Shown here in pieces: positions 17,290 through 25,595 of a stretch of 64,000 bases of DNA. The stretch spans positions 62,001 to 126,000 of the forward strand of contig NZ_JAUSZL010000003.1 of NCBI RefSeq assembly GCF_030817535.1, given 5' to 3'. The DNA comes from Streptomyces sp. V3I8. Lineage in GTDB: Bacteria > Actinomycetota > Actinomycetes > Streptomycetales > Streptomycetaceae. Each line of letters begins with the position of its first letter. Positions within the stretch are counted from its first letter, which is position 1. Below the pieces are notes generated by a model. The model worked only from the letters and a program-made list of their open reading frames with translations, did not search any database and was not told the origin of the DNA. A program made the position numbers and the translations under genes.

Positions 17290-17928
17290 ATGTCCACTCA
17301 GCTCACCATCGCCGCCGTCGATGACCTCGCCACCCGCAAGGGCTGGACCCCGCCCCGGGCCCCCGGCGACTTCGCGTACGGCATCGTCCAGGCCTTCGAC
17401 CCGGCCCTCGCGAACACCGGCATGGCCGTGATCAAGTCCAACGAGGCAGGGATCCACCTGCTGATCACTTCCATGATCCGGCCGCCCGCCGACGTCCAGG
17501 CCATCAAGGCGTTCGAGGGCAACAACGCCCGCGCCGACAGCGTCTACGCGGGCGTTGTCCGGGCCCGGGGCGGATTCGCCGCCAACGCCGACGCCGTGGT
17601 GTACGAGCGCCCGCCGGTCAAGGGCCAGCGCCTGGAGTCCATCCAGATGGCCGGACGCGAGATCCACCGCGCCACCCTCGGCCGCGCCGTCCTCATCGAC
17701 AACCGGCACGCCAAGTCGGTCATCGTCGGCACCGCCGGGTCGAAGGCCAACCCGGTCACCAAGGCCCACGTCAAGGCGGCCGTCGAACGCTACGTCATCC
17801 CGCCCAGGGACCAGTGCAAGACGATGCCCTGGAACGAGCACGTGCGCGACGCCGTCCTGCTCGCCCTGACCTGGCTCTACGACCGGAAGATCCTGGAAGA
17901 CATGGCGAAGATGGAGACGTCCGCGTGA
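17290..17928 (+). CDS. RuvC-like Holliday junction endonuclease
   Basis: 212 residues with an RNase H-type fold plan of RuvC: first Asp in AFDPALANTGMAVI (about 36), middle Glu in VVYERPP (about 103), and the final acidic residue in HVRDAVLLALTW (about 184). RuvC cleaves Holliday junctions as a dimer. In phages it also trims branched DNA before packaging, which fits the terminase ~5 kb downstream. ATG start after ACGGAGCCTTC. Confidence 0.78.
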   Translation: MSTQLTIAAVDDLATRKGWTPPRAPGDFAYGIVQAFDPALANTGMAVIKSNEAGIHLLITSMIRPPADVQAIKAFEGNNARADSVYAGVVRARGGFAANADAVVYERPPVKGQRLESIQMAGREIHRATLGRAVLIDNRHAKSVIVGTAGSKANPVTKAHVKAAVERYVIPPRDQCKTMPWNEHVRDAVLLALTWLYDRKILEDMAKMETSA

Positions 17929-18647
17929 GTGCCACTCGGAGCGTCGGCCAGGACAGCCAGGACATCGCCCTCGACGGCAGCCAGGCCGTCGACCAGGCCA
18001 ACCGCGTCATCGGTGAGATCGCCCGCGAGGCCGACGATCCGGTGGCCGTGGACATCGACCCCGACCGCACCCGGGAGACGTCCACCACTGGGTTCGCCCG
18101 CATGCGCACCGACTGGCGCCCCGGCGACAGCGCCGAGATCCTCGGCATCACCCAGCAGGCCCAGGGGATCATCCACCGGACGTTCCCCGACGCCTACCTG
18201 ATCATGAACGAGCTGTGGTGGCTCGTGCGCGAGCCGATCGCCAACGAGACCACCGGCGAGGTCGTCACGGACATTTTCGGCTGGCCCGAGTGGGTCAAGC
18301 TCCCCTCCGGCGCCTACCAGGAGGACTACACCAAGCTCACCGCCCGGGAGAAGGAAGACTTCCTCCTGCGCATCACCACCGGCCTCATGGAGTGGGAGCA
18401 GAAGGCCTCCCGCAGCTGGCTGGAGGCCATGCTGGCCAAGGGCCGCTGGGAGGAGGCCATGGCCACCGGCTTCATCACGCCGTCCGGCCGGGTCACTGTC
18501 GAGGAGCGCACCCAGCGCGGCCGGGCCTTCGCGGCCGAGGACCGCTACCACGCGATCTTCCGGGCCGCCGTGAGCCGCTCGGCCGAGCAGCTCGTCCGTT
18601 CGATGGAGCGACTGGGGCAGCGCTTGAAGGACTCGCTGACGGCCTAG
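17925..18647 (+). CDS. Hypothetical helical protein, 240 aa
   Basis: GTG overlaps the RuvC-like stop. Mostly helical, with Trp-rich segments (LIMNELWWLVREP, FGWPEWVKLPSG) and a C-terminal ~60-residue helix. Position after RuvC suggests a recombination or packaging accessory role. No family recognised. It ends the long overlapping gene chain; a short non-coding region follows. Confidence 0.65.
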   Translation: MSATRSVGQDSQDIALDGSQAVDQANRVIGEIAREADDPVAVDIDPDRTRETSTTGFARMRTDWRPGDSAEILGITQQAQGIIHRTFPDAYLIMNELWWLVREPIANETTGEVVTDIFGWPEWVKLPSGAYQEDYTKLTAREKEDFLLRITTGLMEWEQKASRSWLEAMLAKGRWEEAMATGFITPSGRVTVEERTQRGRAFAAEDRYHAIFRAAVSRSAEQLVRSMERLGQRLKDSLTA

Positions 18648-18682
18648 TCCTGTCCGGCCCCAAACTTCGAACGACGAATTAC

Positions 18683-18712
18683 TGGAACGGGTCGCAGGCG
18701 TCGACCTATGCT
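18683..18712 (+). promoter_or_regulatory. Possible promoter before sigma-like gene
   Basis: A TATGCT -10-like box (18707-18712) is 18 bp after a weak TGGAAC -35-like box (18683-18688) in a locally AT-richer stretch, 80 bp before the ATG at 18792. The only good -10 candidate in the gap after the long operon. Confidence 0.4.
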
Positions 18713-18791
18713 GTGGAAAAATCCGGCTCTTTGCCCGCCAGAAGGCGCCGGAGGCGTGACCGCCACACGTCAGCGTAAGGAACCCGCCTGC

Positions 18792-19175
18792 ATGACTATT
18801 CCTGTGCGCACGCTCAGGGAACTGTTCCGGCACCTCCAGGCATGGAATGCCCTCTACGAAGCTGAGGGCAAGGACACCATCACTGGGCCGGACGGGACCG
18901 AGTACTGCATCCACGACATCGTCCGCCTCTACAACACGGCAATCCACGGACGCGGTGAAAAGGGAAAGCACCTCCTTTCGCCGCGCCAGCGCGAGGCAAT
19001 TCAGCTGTTCCTCATCGAGAACAGGCCCGAGCGCAATGTCGCCCGCATCATGGGCGTCTCCGAGGACAACCCCGTCGCCTCGTACGCCACCCAGGGCCTG
19101 GTCCGGCTCAACGAGCTGATCGAGTCCGGCACCATCCCCGACACCGGCCGAGCCGAGCTGGAAGTGGCCGCGTGA
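18792..19175 (+). CDS. Sigma-70 region 4-like HTH protein
   Basis: 127 residues. The C-terminal ~55 residues (LSPRQREAIQLFLIENRP, then ARIMGVS...YATQGLVRL) resemble sigma factor region 4 / LuxR-type HTH, which contacts -35 DNA or RNA polymerase. The N-terminal ~65 residues are not sigma region 2, so it is not a complete sigma factor. It may be a co-activator or late-gene regulator at the replication/packaging junction. ATG chosen for AAGGA 9 bases upstream; a longer in-frame start at 18708 lacks one. Confidence 0.6.
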   Translation: MTIPVRTLRELFRHLQAWNALYEAEGKDTITGPDGTEYCIHDIVRLYNTAIHGRGEKGKHLLSPRQREAIQLFLIENRPERNVARIMGVSEDNPVASYATQGLVRLNELIESGTIPDTGRAELEVAA

Positions 19176-19465
19176 GCCGCGTACGCCACGGCGTCGACCT
19201 GGAACTGGAGACGGCCGCCGACGAGCTGCTCAAGCAGTCCTTCCTCGACGACCCGGACCCGGACGAGAAAGCGCTGATCCTCACCAAGTACATGCTGCAG
19301 AACCGCTACAAGCGCGAGGTCTACACGACCGACGGCACCCCCGACGGTTCCGTGCGCCGGGGCACCTTCCACAGGGCCCTGAACCCCAAGTACCTGCACC
19401 TCAACGCGATCGAGGGCGTCGCCGCCCCGCAGCACCGGATCCCCAGGACGGCGATGGACGAATGA
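19172..19465 (+). CDS. Hypothetical protein, 97 aa
   Basis: GTG start overlaps the sigma-like gene. Helical, acidic N-terminus (LELETAADELLKQSFLDDPD) and a more basic C-terminus. Coupled to the next gene by ATGA overlap. No family recognised. Confidence 0.65.
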   Translation: MSRVRHGVDLELETAADELLKQSFLDDPDPDEKALILTKYMLQNRYKREVYTTDGTPDGSVRRGTFHRALNPKYLHLNAIEGVAAPQHRIPRTAMDE

Positions 19466-20115
19466 GCAACAACCTGCCCGTCAAGTTCGACCCCGACGAC
19501 GACGGCCCCTCCAGCCTCGTCATGGTCCGCGTCGGCACCCAGACCGTGCCCGCCAAGACGGCCGCCCGCTGCCGCGTCTGCCAGAGCCCCGACCGCATCC
19601 AGATCGAGAAGTGGATGCTGGGCGGCTTCACCCGCCCCACGATCCTCGGCCACCTGGCCGACCTGAAGCCCGGCCCCCTCGGCCACCCCTCGGACAAGTC
19701 GCTGCGCCTGCACGCCGACAAGCACATGGCTCTGGGCGACCGCGCCCAGACCGCGATCCTCGCCCGCCGCGCAGAACAGCTCGGCGAAGAGATCGAAAAA
19801 TATGGCGGCCGTGTCGCAGACCATCAGTCGGCCCTCGATATCGTGGTCCTGAGAGGCTTCGACGCGCTCCAGCGCGGCGACATCAAGGTCGATGCCGCAA
19901 CCCTCATGAAGGCCATCGACCTCAAGCATAAAATCGACCAGACCCTCGACGGGGGAGTAGAGGTCAACGTCTGGCGAGGTGCTCTCATGGAGTACATGCG
20001 AACGGCCCTGGGATTCATCCCTGCGGACCGGCGCAGAGAATTCGCCGACGCCCTCAACGCGAATCCCGTCCTCGCCGCCCTTTCGAAGAACATGCAGAAC
20101 CCATCACATCAATAA
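19462..20115 (+). CDS. DNA-binding protein, candidate small terminase subunit
   Basis: 217 residues. The N-terminal region has CRVCQSPDRIQIEKW followed by a His-rich part (LRLHADKHM), like a zinc-stabilised HTH; then a long coiled-coil and a helical C-terminus. This plan (HTH, coiled-coil oligomerisation, C-terminal helix) fits small terminases, and the large terminase is 3 kb downstream. The intervening seven genes and the lack of clear homology keep this tentative. Confidence 0.4.
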   Translation: MSNNLPVKFDPDDDGPSSLVMVRVGTQTVPAKTAARCRVCQSPDRIQIEKWMLGGFTRPTILGHLADLKPGPLGHPSDKSLRLHADKHMALGDRAQTAILARRAEQLGEEIEKYGGRVADHQSALDIVVLRGFDALQRGDIKVDAATLMKAIDLKHKIDQTLDGGVEVNVWRGALMEYMRTALGFIPADRRREFADALNANPVLAALSKNMQNPSHQ

Positions 20116-20136
20116 ATCCGGACCCGCCACCGGATT
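20115..20136 (+). terminator. Short hairpin in gap
   Basis: AATCCGG (20115-20121) and CCGGATT (20130-20136) form a 7-bp stem right after the previous stop. Weak terminator or attenuator. Confidence 0.35.
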
Positions 20137-20169
20137 CACCTCCTTCCCGCCAAGAGGAGAACACCCGCC

Positions 20170-21171
20170 ATGCACCTGCGCGAGCGTGAGCCCCGCACCC
20201 TCAACGACGTCTACGCCGACTGGAAGAGCCGCGACCGCAGCTGGACCTCCGACGCCTGCGTCCCTGTAGTCGACTTCACCTACGAGGAGAACGAGACGTC
20301 CGGCCTCCTGCTCGGAGACCACCGGATCTCCCTCGACGAGAAGGCCATCGACCAGCTCTGCGCCTTCTACGCGATCCCCAGGGCGTTCTTCCACCGGCTC
20401 ACCCCGGCCGAGAAGCACTTCGTCATGAACTCCCGGATCGACCACGCCCCCGGTGAGGTCACCGTCGAGTACAACCGCCTCGGCCTCACCGACGTCCGCA
20501 AGCCGACCCAGCCCCGCCTGGAGGTCGAGCAGTTCGTGCGGATCGCCTCCCGGATCTTCCCCGCCAGCGCCACGGTGCTCGACGACTGGTTCACCCCCGA
20601 CGACCTGCGCCTGGACGTCATCTTCCAGCTGCCGACCATCGGTACCCGGGGCCTCGTCTACGGCGGCCTGCGCTTCGCCCAGAACCGCAAGCAGAACTTG
20701 GCCCCCACGGTGAACCCGATCCTCTTCCACGAGGAGTCCACCAGCGTCATCGAGATCCCCGACTGGTCCCTGAGGATCGACGCCCGGGGCGTGTCCGTCG
20801 AGAAGATCGCCGAGCGCCTGGAGGCCGAGGCCCTGCGCGCGGAAGCCCGCCTCAGCGCCGACGCGACGCACCTGCTCGACCTGGACCGCATCTCCATTGG
20901 CGGCGACCGCATCACCCGCCTGCACCGCATCGCCGCAGAGCACAAGCTGCCCGTACGCCCGCTGGCCGACGTCACCGTCACGCTCTCCCGCTCCGGCGAG
21001 CCGACGATGTTCGACCTGGCCCTGGCCATTGCCAACGCCGCCAACGCCCCCAAGCTCCAGGACGCCAGCAAGATCACCTCCCGCACCAAGCTCCAGTCCG
21101 TCGCCGGAGCCGTCGTCACCGACGAGTCCGCGCGCTGCGACAGCTGCGCCGCCGTCCTCACCGCCGCCTGA
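20170..21171 (+). CDS. Hypothetical phage/plasmid protein, DUF932-like
   Basis: 333 residues. The N-terminal half (IDQLCAFYAIPRAFFHRL, then a strand-rich middle) recalls the DUF932 phage/plasmid family, whose function is unknown. The C-terminus ends in a CDSCAAVL motif. Start ATG after AGAGGAGAACACCCGCC. The family resemblance is weak. Confidence 0.6.
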   Translation: MHLREREPRTLNDVYADWKSRDRSWTSDACVPVVDFTYEENETSGLLLGDHRISLDEKAIDQLCAFYAIPRAFFHRLTPAEKHFVMNSRIDHAPGEVTVEYNRLGLTDVRKPTQPRLEVEQFVRIASRIFPASATVLDDWFTPDDLRLDVIFQLPTIGTRGLVYGGLRFAQNRKQNLAPTVNPILFHEESTSVIEIPDWSLRIDARGVSVEKIAERLEAEALRAEARLSADATHLLDLDRISIGGDRITRLHRIAAEHKLPVRPLADVTVTLSRSGEPTMFDLALAIANAANAPKLQDASKITSRTKLQSVAGAVVTDESARCDSCAAVLTAA

Positions 21172-21190
21172 CCCGCCACAGGAGAACGCC

Positions 21191-21928
21191 ATGCCCGAAC
21201 GTGAGTGGCCCGAACACTTCATCGAGTCCCCTGTGCCTATCCCTGACCCCGGCTACGTCGACCGGCTCACCAGAAAGATCGGCGCCCCCAGTAGCCTCAG
21301 CGAGTACAGGCAGCAGGAGAAGCTCCGTCAGCGCTCCGGTGACCAGCCCCTGCCCACCGAGGGCCAGGAGAACGTCCAGGACCGCCTCATCGAGCTGCTC
21401 AGCGAGCGCCGCACGCTCGGCATCGAGCGCTACGGCCGCGCCCTGCAGACCTTCAACGGCCGCAACGCGATCCGCGACCTGATCGAAGAACTGCTCGACG
21501 GCGCCACCTACGCCATGCAGGCCGAGATGGAACGCGACGCCACCCGGCGCACCATCAGCGCCGCCCTGGACGAGCACCGCGCCGGACCCGACGGCCTATG
21601 CGCCTCCTGCCACGTGGCCATCCCCTGCCGCACCCGCAAGGTACTCACCCGGCACCCCGGCCTGGCCGCAGAGCAGGAGAAGGAACTGGGTGTCAAGACC
21701 ACCCACCCGGTCGAAGAGGTCGCCGTCCACCCGGACTCGCTGGAGGACTTCAAGTCGCGCTTCCGCGTCCAGGAGGCCGAGCGGCGCCTGGGCGGCGCGC
21801 TGGTGCCTGGGGAGCTGTTCGGTTTCCCCGTCGTTCTCGACGACACCCTCCCGCTCGGCACCGTCCGCCTGCGCCCGCGCGGCTTCGACAACCACCCCTC
21901 CCACGGCACCAAGGAGCAGACCCCGTGA
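21191..21928 (+). CDS. Hypothetical protein, 245 aa
   Basis: Begins MPEREWPEHFIESPV. A central segment NVQDRLIELLSERRTLGIER followed by IRDLIEELLDGATYAMQAE looks like the phage 'dATP/dGTP diphosphohydrolase-like' or MazG-adjacent helical domains seen in actinophages, but this is weak. A CASCHVAIPC cysteine cluster follows, then a variable tail. ATG start with CAGGAGAACGCC upstream. Confidence 0.6.
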   Translation: MPEREWPEHFIESPVPIPDPGYVDRLTRKIGAPSSLSEYRQQEKLRQRSGDQPLPTEGQENVQDRLIELLSERRTLGIERYGRALQTFNGRNAIRDLIEELLDGATYAMQAEMERDATRRTISAALDEHRAGPDGLCASCHVAIPCRTRKVLTRHPGLAAEQEKELGVKTTHPVEEVAVHPDSLEDFKSRFRVQEAERRLGGALVPGELFGFPVVLDDTLPLGTVRLRPRGFDNHPSHGTKEQTP

Positions 21929-22398
21929 ACGGCAGCAACCCCTCCGGCCTCATCCTCCCGCCCGGCGTCCAGGGCTCCCCGGCCGTGAGGACGCCGGATC
22001 ACATCGACCGCGAGTACGGCGAGGTCGGCCAGCGCCAGGAGCTGGCCCAGGGCGACATCCTCGACAGCGAGATCCTCCAGCTGGAGCGCATCTTCCACGA
22101 GATGCAGGAGCGCTACGGAGCGAAGTCCTTCGACGTCGCGGAGTTCGAGCGTGAAGCGAAGGAGCGCTGCCACAGCCAGCTCGGCCTCGCCATCGGCATC
22201 GCCTGGAAGAAGGTCCGGTCCAACGTGACCGGAGAGATCATCGAGGGTGTCGCAGCCCCGAAGGTCGAGATCGTCGGCCGTGTCGACAAGAAGACTTTCG
22301 ACCACGACCGGAAGGTCTTCGAGGTGACCCACGACATCGCGGGCCTGGGCACCCAGGGCGTCATCGCCTCCGACGGCGCCCAAGGACACCCCCGCTGA
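21925..22398 (+). CDS. Hypothetical protein, 157 aa
   Basis: GTG overlaps the previous stop. Helical, charged middle (QLERIFHEMQERYGAKSFDV) and a beta-rich C-terminal part. Ends overlapping the next small gene. No family recognised. Confidence 0.6.
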   Translation: MNGSNPSGLILPPGVQGSPAVRTPDHIDREYGEVGQRQELAQGDILDSEILQLERIFHEMQERYGAKSFDVAEFEREAKERCHSQLGLAIGIAWKKVRSNVTGEIIEGVAAPKVEIVGRVDKKTFDHDRKVFEVTHDIAGLGTQGVIASDGAQGHPR

Positions 22399-22520
22399 TG
22401 AGCTTCCTGCGCGCCTTCCTGATCAAGAAGCACCGCATGCCGCCCGAGTGGGCCGCCCAGTACACGACCTCGCAGCTGTGGCACTGGCACGTCACGGGCA
22501 AGGAGCCGACCCGCCGATGA
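22398..22520 (+). CDS. Small basic protein, 40 aa
   Basis: ATG shares one base with the preceding TGA; its own stop overlaps the next ATG. The 40-residue product (MSFLRAFLIKKHRMPPEW...) is basic and aromatic-rich. Supported by its exact fit in the overlap chain, not by homology. Confidence 0.55.
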   Translation: MSFLRAFLIKKHRMPPEWAAQYTTSQLWHWHVTGKEPTRR

Positions 22521-22768
22521 CCCGCATCCACGAGTACGACGAGCACAGCATCGTCGTCGCCATCATCCCCCAGGCCTGCGGCAACTGCGGCGACCGCACC
22601 GACCGCGTCCGCCTGTCCCTGGACGTCGTCATGTCCAGCGGCAGCGACTTCCTCGGCATCCGCACCCTGGCCGTCACCCCCTGCTGCGGCGGCAAGCGCA
22701 GCGCCCCCTACCCGGCCGTGAAGCTCGCCGAGCTGCTCGACCACCTCCAGACCTGCCCCAACCACTGA
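22517..22768 (+). CDS. Small zinc-binding protein, 83 aa
   Basis: CGNCGDR near residue 21 and CCGGKR near residue 56 give a zinc-ribbon-like arrangement; a final Cys and His are at the C-terminus (TCPNH). ATG overlaps the previous stop. No specific family. Confidence 0.65.
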   Translation: MTRIHEYDEHSIVVAIIPQACGNCGDRTDRVRLSLDVVMSSGSDFLGIRTLAVTPCCGGKRSAPYPAVKLAELLDHLQTCPNH

Positions 22769-22780
22769 CGTCATGACGTC
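22767..22780. repeat. GACGTCATGACGTC palindrome, copy 2
   Basis: Exact 14-bp palindrome overlapping the stop codon of the preceding gene and lying 20 bp before the next ATG. The preceding base makes TGACGTCATGACGTC, as in copies 3 and 4. Confidence 0.9.
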
Positions 22781-22799
22781 GCAGACAGACAGGATCGCC

Positions 22800-23108
22800 A
22801 TGTCGGACGTACTGGACGGCGATGAAGCGCGCCGCTGGTTCACGCAGCAGATCAAGCGGGGCTTCCAGGACGCCTGGCTCGGCAACGAGCCCGACGACTA
22901 CGACTACATCGTGGTCCTCGACGTCCAGCTAGACCTCACGTCCGGGAATCCGATCGAGGCGACGGTCATGGCCTTCCCCATGGATGATGAGCCCAGGGGC
23001 CGCATCGCCACGAAGGTCGTCACCAGCGATGCCCGCCAAGAACACCTGTTCGCCATGGGGCGCCGCCTGGCGAAGGCCGTCCTGAAGGCCATTCCGGCCA
23101 AGGGCTGA
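22800..23108 (+). CDS. Hypothetical protein, 102 aa
   Basis: ATG at 22800 has AGGA six bases upstream. The in-frame ATG at 22773 lies inside the palindrome and lacks a ribosome-binding site, so it was not chosen. The product is mixed alpha/beta (YDYIVVLDVQLDLTSG) with a helical end. It precedes the terminase directly. Function unknown. Confidence 0.65.
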   Translation: MSDVLDGDEARRWFTQQIKRGFQDAWLGNEPDDYDYIVVLDVQLDLTSGNPIEATVMAFPMDDEPRGRIATKVVTSDARQEHLFAMGRRLAKAVLKAIPAKG

Positions 23109-23153
23109 TGTCCGCCAGCGCCCTCCTCGCCCAAGAGGTGAGGAGGGCGCCCC

Positions 23154-25325
23154 ATGGCCAGCACGAACGAAGACCGCTCACCACTCGCGAACTTCGACCC
23201 GACCGCGATCCACCAGCTGTTCCTGGGGCTGGAGATCCCGGACCCGATCACCTTCGTGGTCTCCCCGGCGTACCTGAACCGGCCCAACCTCTACCCGCGC
23301 CAGGCCACCCTCCTGAAGTGCTTCTTCCTGCGCGAGGACCTCTTCACGCCGTACGACTACGAGGTCGTGGCCGAGTGGGACGAGCAGTACCGCACCGCGA
23401 AGACCACCAACGAGCAGCGCGCCGCCCAGGCCCAGCTCGACCTCGTCGCCGAGATGGACGGCGACACCACCATGGCGCAGGTCATGGACGACCTCGACTC
23501 CCTCACGGAGAACGAGGACCGGCCCAAGATGCCCATCGGCGGCACGCCGGACATCCTGCGCCGGATGCGCGCCGCCAAGGCCCTCGGATACCAGTGGTTC
23601 CGCGAGATCCTCCTGGTGATGGGCCGACGCGCGGGCAAGGGCCACATCAGCGCACTCGCCATGGCGTACGTCCTGTGGACCTACATGGCCAAGGGCGACC
23701 CCCAGGACCACTACGGCGTCGACCGCGACAAGAAGCTCGCGTGCTTGATCTTCGCCGGTAAGCGCGAACAGGCCAAGGCCAACCTCTGGCGAGACCTCGT
23801 CAACGTCGTCACCGGCGGCCCCTGCTTCGCCCCCTACATCGCCAACTCCCTGGGCGAGAAGCTCTCGATCTACGCCCCCCACGACTTCGTCCGCATCGAC
23901 GACTTCGCCCGCCGGGGCATCAAGACCGCCCTCGACATGGCCACCTTCGAGATCCTCCCCAAGGAATCCACGCTGATGGCGGGCCGTGGCCCGGCCTCCT
24001 TCATCATGGGCTTCGACGAGATGGCCCACGTCGTGGCCAGCGGCGCCAACCGCTCCGCCGAAGAGGTCTACACCGCCTCCACCCCGTCCCTGGACCAGTT
24101 CAAGAAGGACGGCTTCCTCATCGAGCCGTCCTCCCCCTGGCAGATGACCGGCCAGTTCTACGCCAACTACGAACGCGCGGTCGCCGTGGAGCCGGACGGC
24201 GATCCGACCTACCCCTCCGTCATGATGATCCAGCTCGCCTCCTGGGACATCTACCTCGACTGGCAGATCGCCCACGACCTGCCGCTGTTCCCCGAGGGTT
24301 TCACCGGCGACAACGACGAGTACGCCGACGAAGAGCCGCCCGGCTTCCGCGTCCTGAAGAACGCCATCCAGACCTACGACGACCAGATGCGCAAGCTGGA
24401 GAAGGCCGACCCCGACACCTTCGCCGTCGAGCGCCGCGCCCAGTGGGCCACCGTCATGGACGCCTACCTCGACCCCAACAAGGTCGACGCGGTCTTCGGC
24501 GCCTGGGCCGGACGCCCGCCCCAGTACGGCGGCCAGCTCATCCTCCCCACCGCCGAAGGCATCCTCGCCACCGACTACAAGGGCCACGCCGACCCCAGCT
24601 CCGTCAACTGCCGCTTCGGCATCGCCTGCGCCCACGTCGAGTACGACCTGCAGGGCCGCCCGCACGTCGTCTTCGACAAGATCCACCACTTCGACCCGGC
24701 CGACTTCCCCCACCACACGATCGACTACGAAGAGGTCGAGGACTGGATCTGGGACGACATCATCGCCCCGTTCATGCCCTCCGAATTCACCTTCGACCAG
24801 TACAACTCCGTCGGATCCACCCAGAAGCTCACCAAGAAGATCGCCAAGGCCCGCTTCCCGAAGAAGACCAGCGTCTTCATCCGCGACGCGAACGCGACCT
24901 ACAACTGGCAGGTCGCCGAGTGCTTCAAGGCCGCGATCAACATGGGCCTGGTCCACGCACCCGATTATGAGGAGGGCGCCCTGGAGCTGAAGTTCCTCCA
25001 GAAGGCCCCCAACTCCAACAGGGTCGACCACCCCACCGTCGGGCCCGTCCAGACCAAGGACATCGCCGACGCCATCATGATCACCACCTGGGCCCTGATC
25101 GGCGAATGGATCACCGGCTACAAGGAGATGCTCAACGCCGCCAGCGTCCACGGCGTCATGCAGGGCGGCCTCCACGGATCCAGCCCCAGAACCCCCGAAG
25201 CCGCAGCTCCGGACCACGACACCCAGGCCCAGTTCGACGCCCTGCGCTCCTTCACCCGCACCCGAACAGGCCGAGACAGCTGGGAAAGGAACATGGGCCG
25301 TGCACGCAGCGGATACCGCCGCTAG
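23154..25325 (+). CDS. terL: Terminase large subunit
   Basis: 723 residues. The ATPase half has a Walker A-like GRRAGKG (about 157-163) and a Walker B FIMGFDEMAH (about 283-292). The RNase H-like nuclease half has DYKGHADPSS (about 472), FDQYNSVGS (about 547) and DIADAIMIT (about 636). It pumps and cuts DNA into the prohead. The P-loop ends in GKG rather than GK(S/T), an unusual variant. Strong AGGAGG ribosome-binding site. The usual downstream portal gene is absent; instead a non-coding RNA and effector genes follow. Confidence 0.9.
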   Translation: MASTNEDRSPLANFDPTAIHQLFLGLEIPDPITFVVSPAYLNRPNLYPRQATLLKCFFLREDLFTPYDYEVVAEWDEQYRTAKTTNEQRAAQAQLDLVAEMDGDTTMAQVMDDLDSLTENEDRPKMPIGGTPDILRRMRAAKALGYQWFREILLVMGRRAGKGHISALAMAYVLWTYMAKGDPQDHYGVDRDKKLACLIFAGKREQAKANLWRDLVNVVTGGPCFAPYIANSLGEKLSIYAPHDFVRIDDFARRGIKTALDMATFEILPKESTLMAGRGPASFIMGFDEMAHVVASGANRSAEEVYTASTPSLDQFKKDGFLIEPSSPWQMTGQFYANYERAVAVEPDGDPTYPSVMMIQLASWDIYLDWQIAHDLPLFPEGFTGDNDEYADEEPPGFRVLKNAIQTYDDQMRKLEKADPDTFAVERRAQWATVMDAYLDPNKVDAVFGAWAGRPPQYGGQLILPTAEGILATDYKGHADPSSVNCRFGIACAHVEYDLQGRPHVVFDKIHHFDPADFPHHTIDYEEVEDWIWDDIIAPFMPSEFTFDQYNSVGSTQKLTKKIAKARFPKKTSVFIRDANATYNWQVAECFKAAINMGLVHAPDYEEGALELKFLQKAPNSNRVDHPTVGPVQTKDIADAIMITTWALIGEWITGYKEMLNAASVHGVMQGGLHGSSPRTPEAAAPDHDTQAQFDALRSFTRTRTGRDSWERNMGRARSGYRR

Positions 25326-25379
25326 CAGGCAGTGGTCCTCCTTGCTCCTATTTCTATCTCATGGCACGATGGCCGCAGT

Positions 25380-25512
25380 ACGTCTCGTGAATAGGGCCGC
25401 GAAAGCGGTTGGCGCGTAGGAGACACGGCAGACCGACAAGGTCGGTGCCTCCATAGTCGGGTGGTCTGTCTTGGCGGGTAGTCCCCCGTCGACTAAAACG
25501 CTCGCGAGACGT
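25380..25512 (+). ncRNA. Predicted structured RNA downstream of terL
   Basis: An 8-bp closing stem, ACGTCTCG (25380-25387) with CGAGACGT (25505-25512), encloses several hairpins. These are CCGC-GAAA-GCGG with a GNRA tetraloop (25397-25408); a stem GGAG/CTCC enclosing ACCGAC-AAG-GTCGGT (25432-25446); and TAGTCG (25454-25459) with CGACTA (25490-25495) enclosing CGGG-TAGTC-CCCG. Together they make a multi-branch junction. A strong terminator follows at once. No tRNA or riboswitch class fits. No good coding frame covers it. Confidence 0.55.
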
Positions 25513-25514
25513 CT

Positions 25515-25550
25515 GGGCCTCCCGGCCGGTACCACCGGGAGGCCCCTTTT
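25515..25550 (+). terminator. Rho-independent terminator with U-tract
   Basis: GGGCCTCCCGG (25515-25525) and CCGGGAGGCCC (25535-25545) form an 11-bp stem followed by CTTTT. One of the few canonical terminators with a U-tract in this GC-rich window. It ends the structured RNA 45 bp before the next gene. Confidence 0.85.
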
Positions 25551-25595
25551 CATGTCCGGCCCCAGCGCTTCGGCCCCAAGGACTGGAGGTGCACG

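Noticed and set aside
22773..22799. Upstream ATG at 22773 as the start of the pre-terminase gene
   Set aside because: The codon is inside the GACGTCATGACGTC palindrome and has no ribosome-binding site; ATG 22800 has AGGA at the right distance.
23178..25217. Minus-strand open frame opposite the terminase
   Set aside because: Low-complexity shadow of terL with no recognisable domains.
25380..25512. Known riboswitch or tRNA in the terL downstream region
   Set aside because: No T-loop consensus, no TPP, cobalamin, glycine or SAM signatures, and no metabolic gene downstream.
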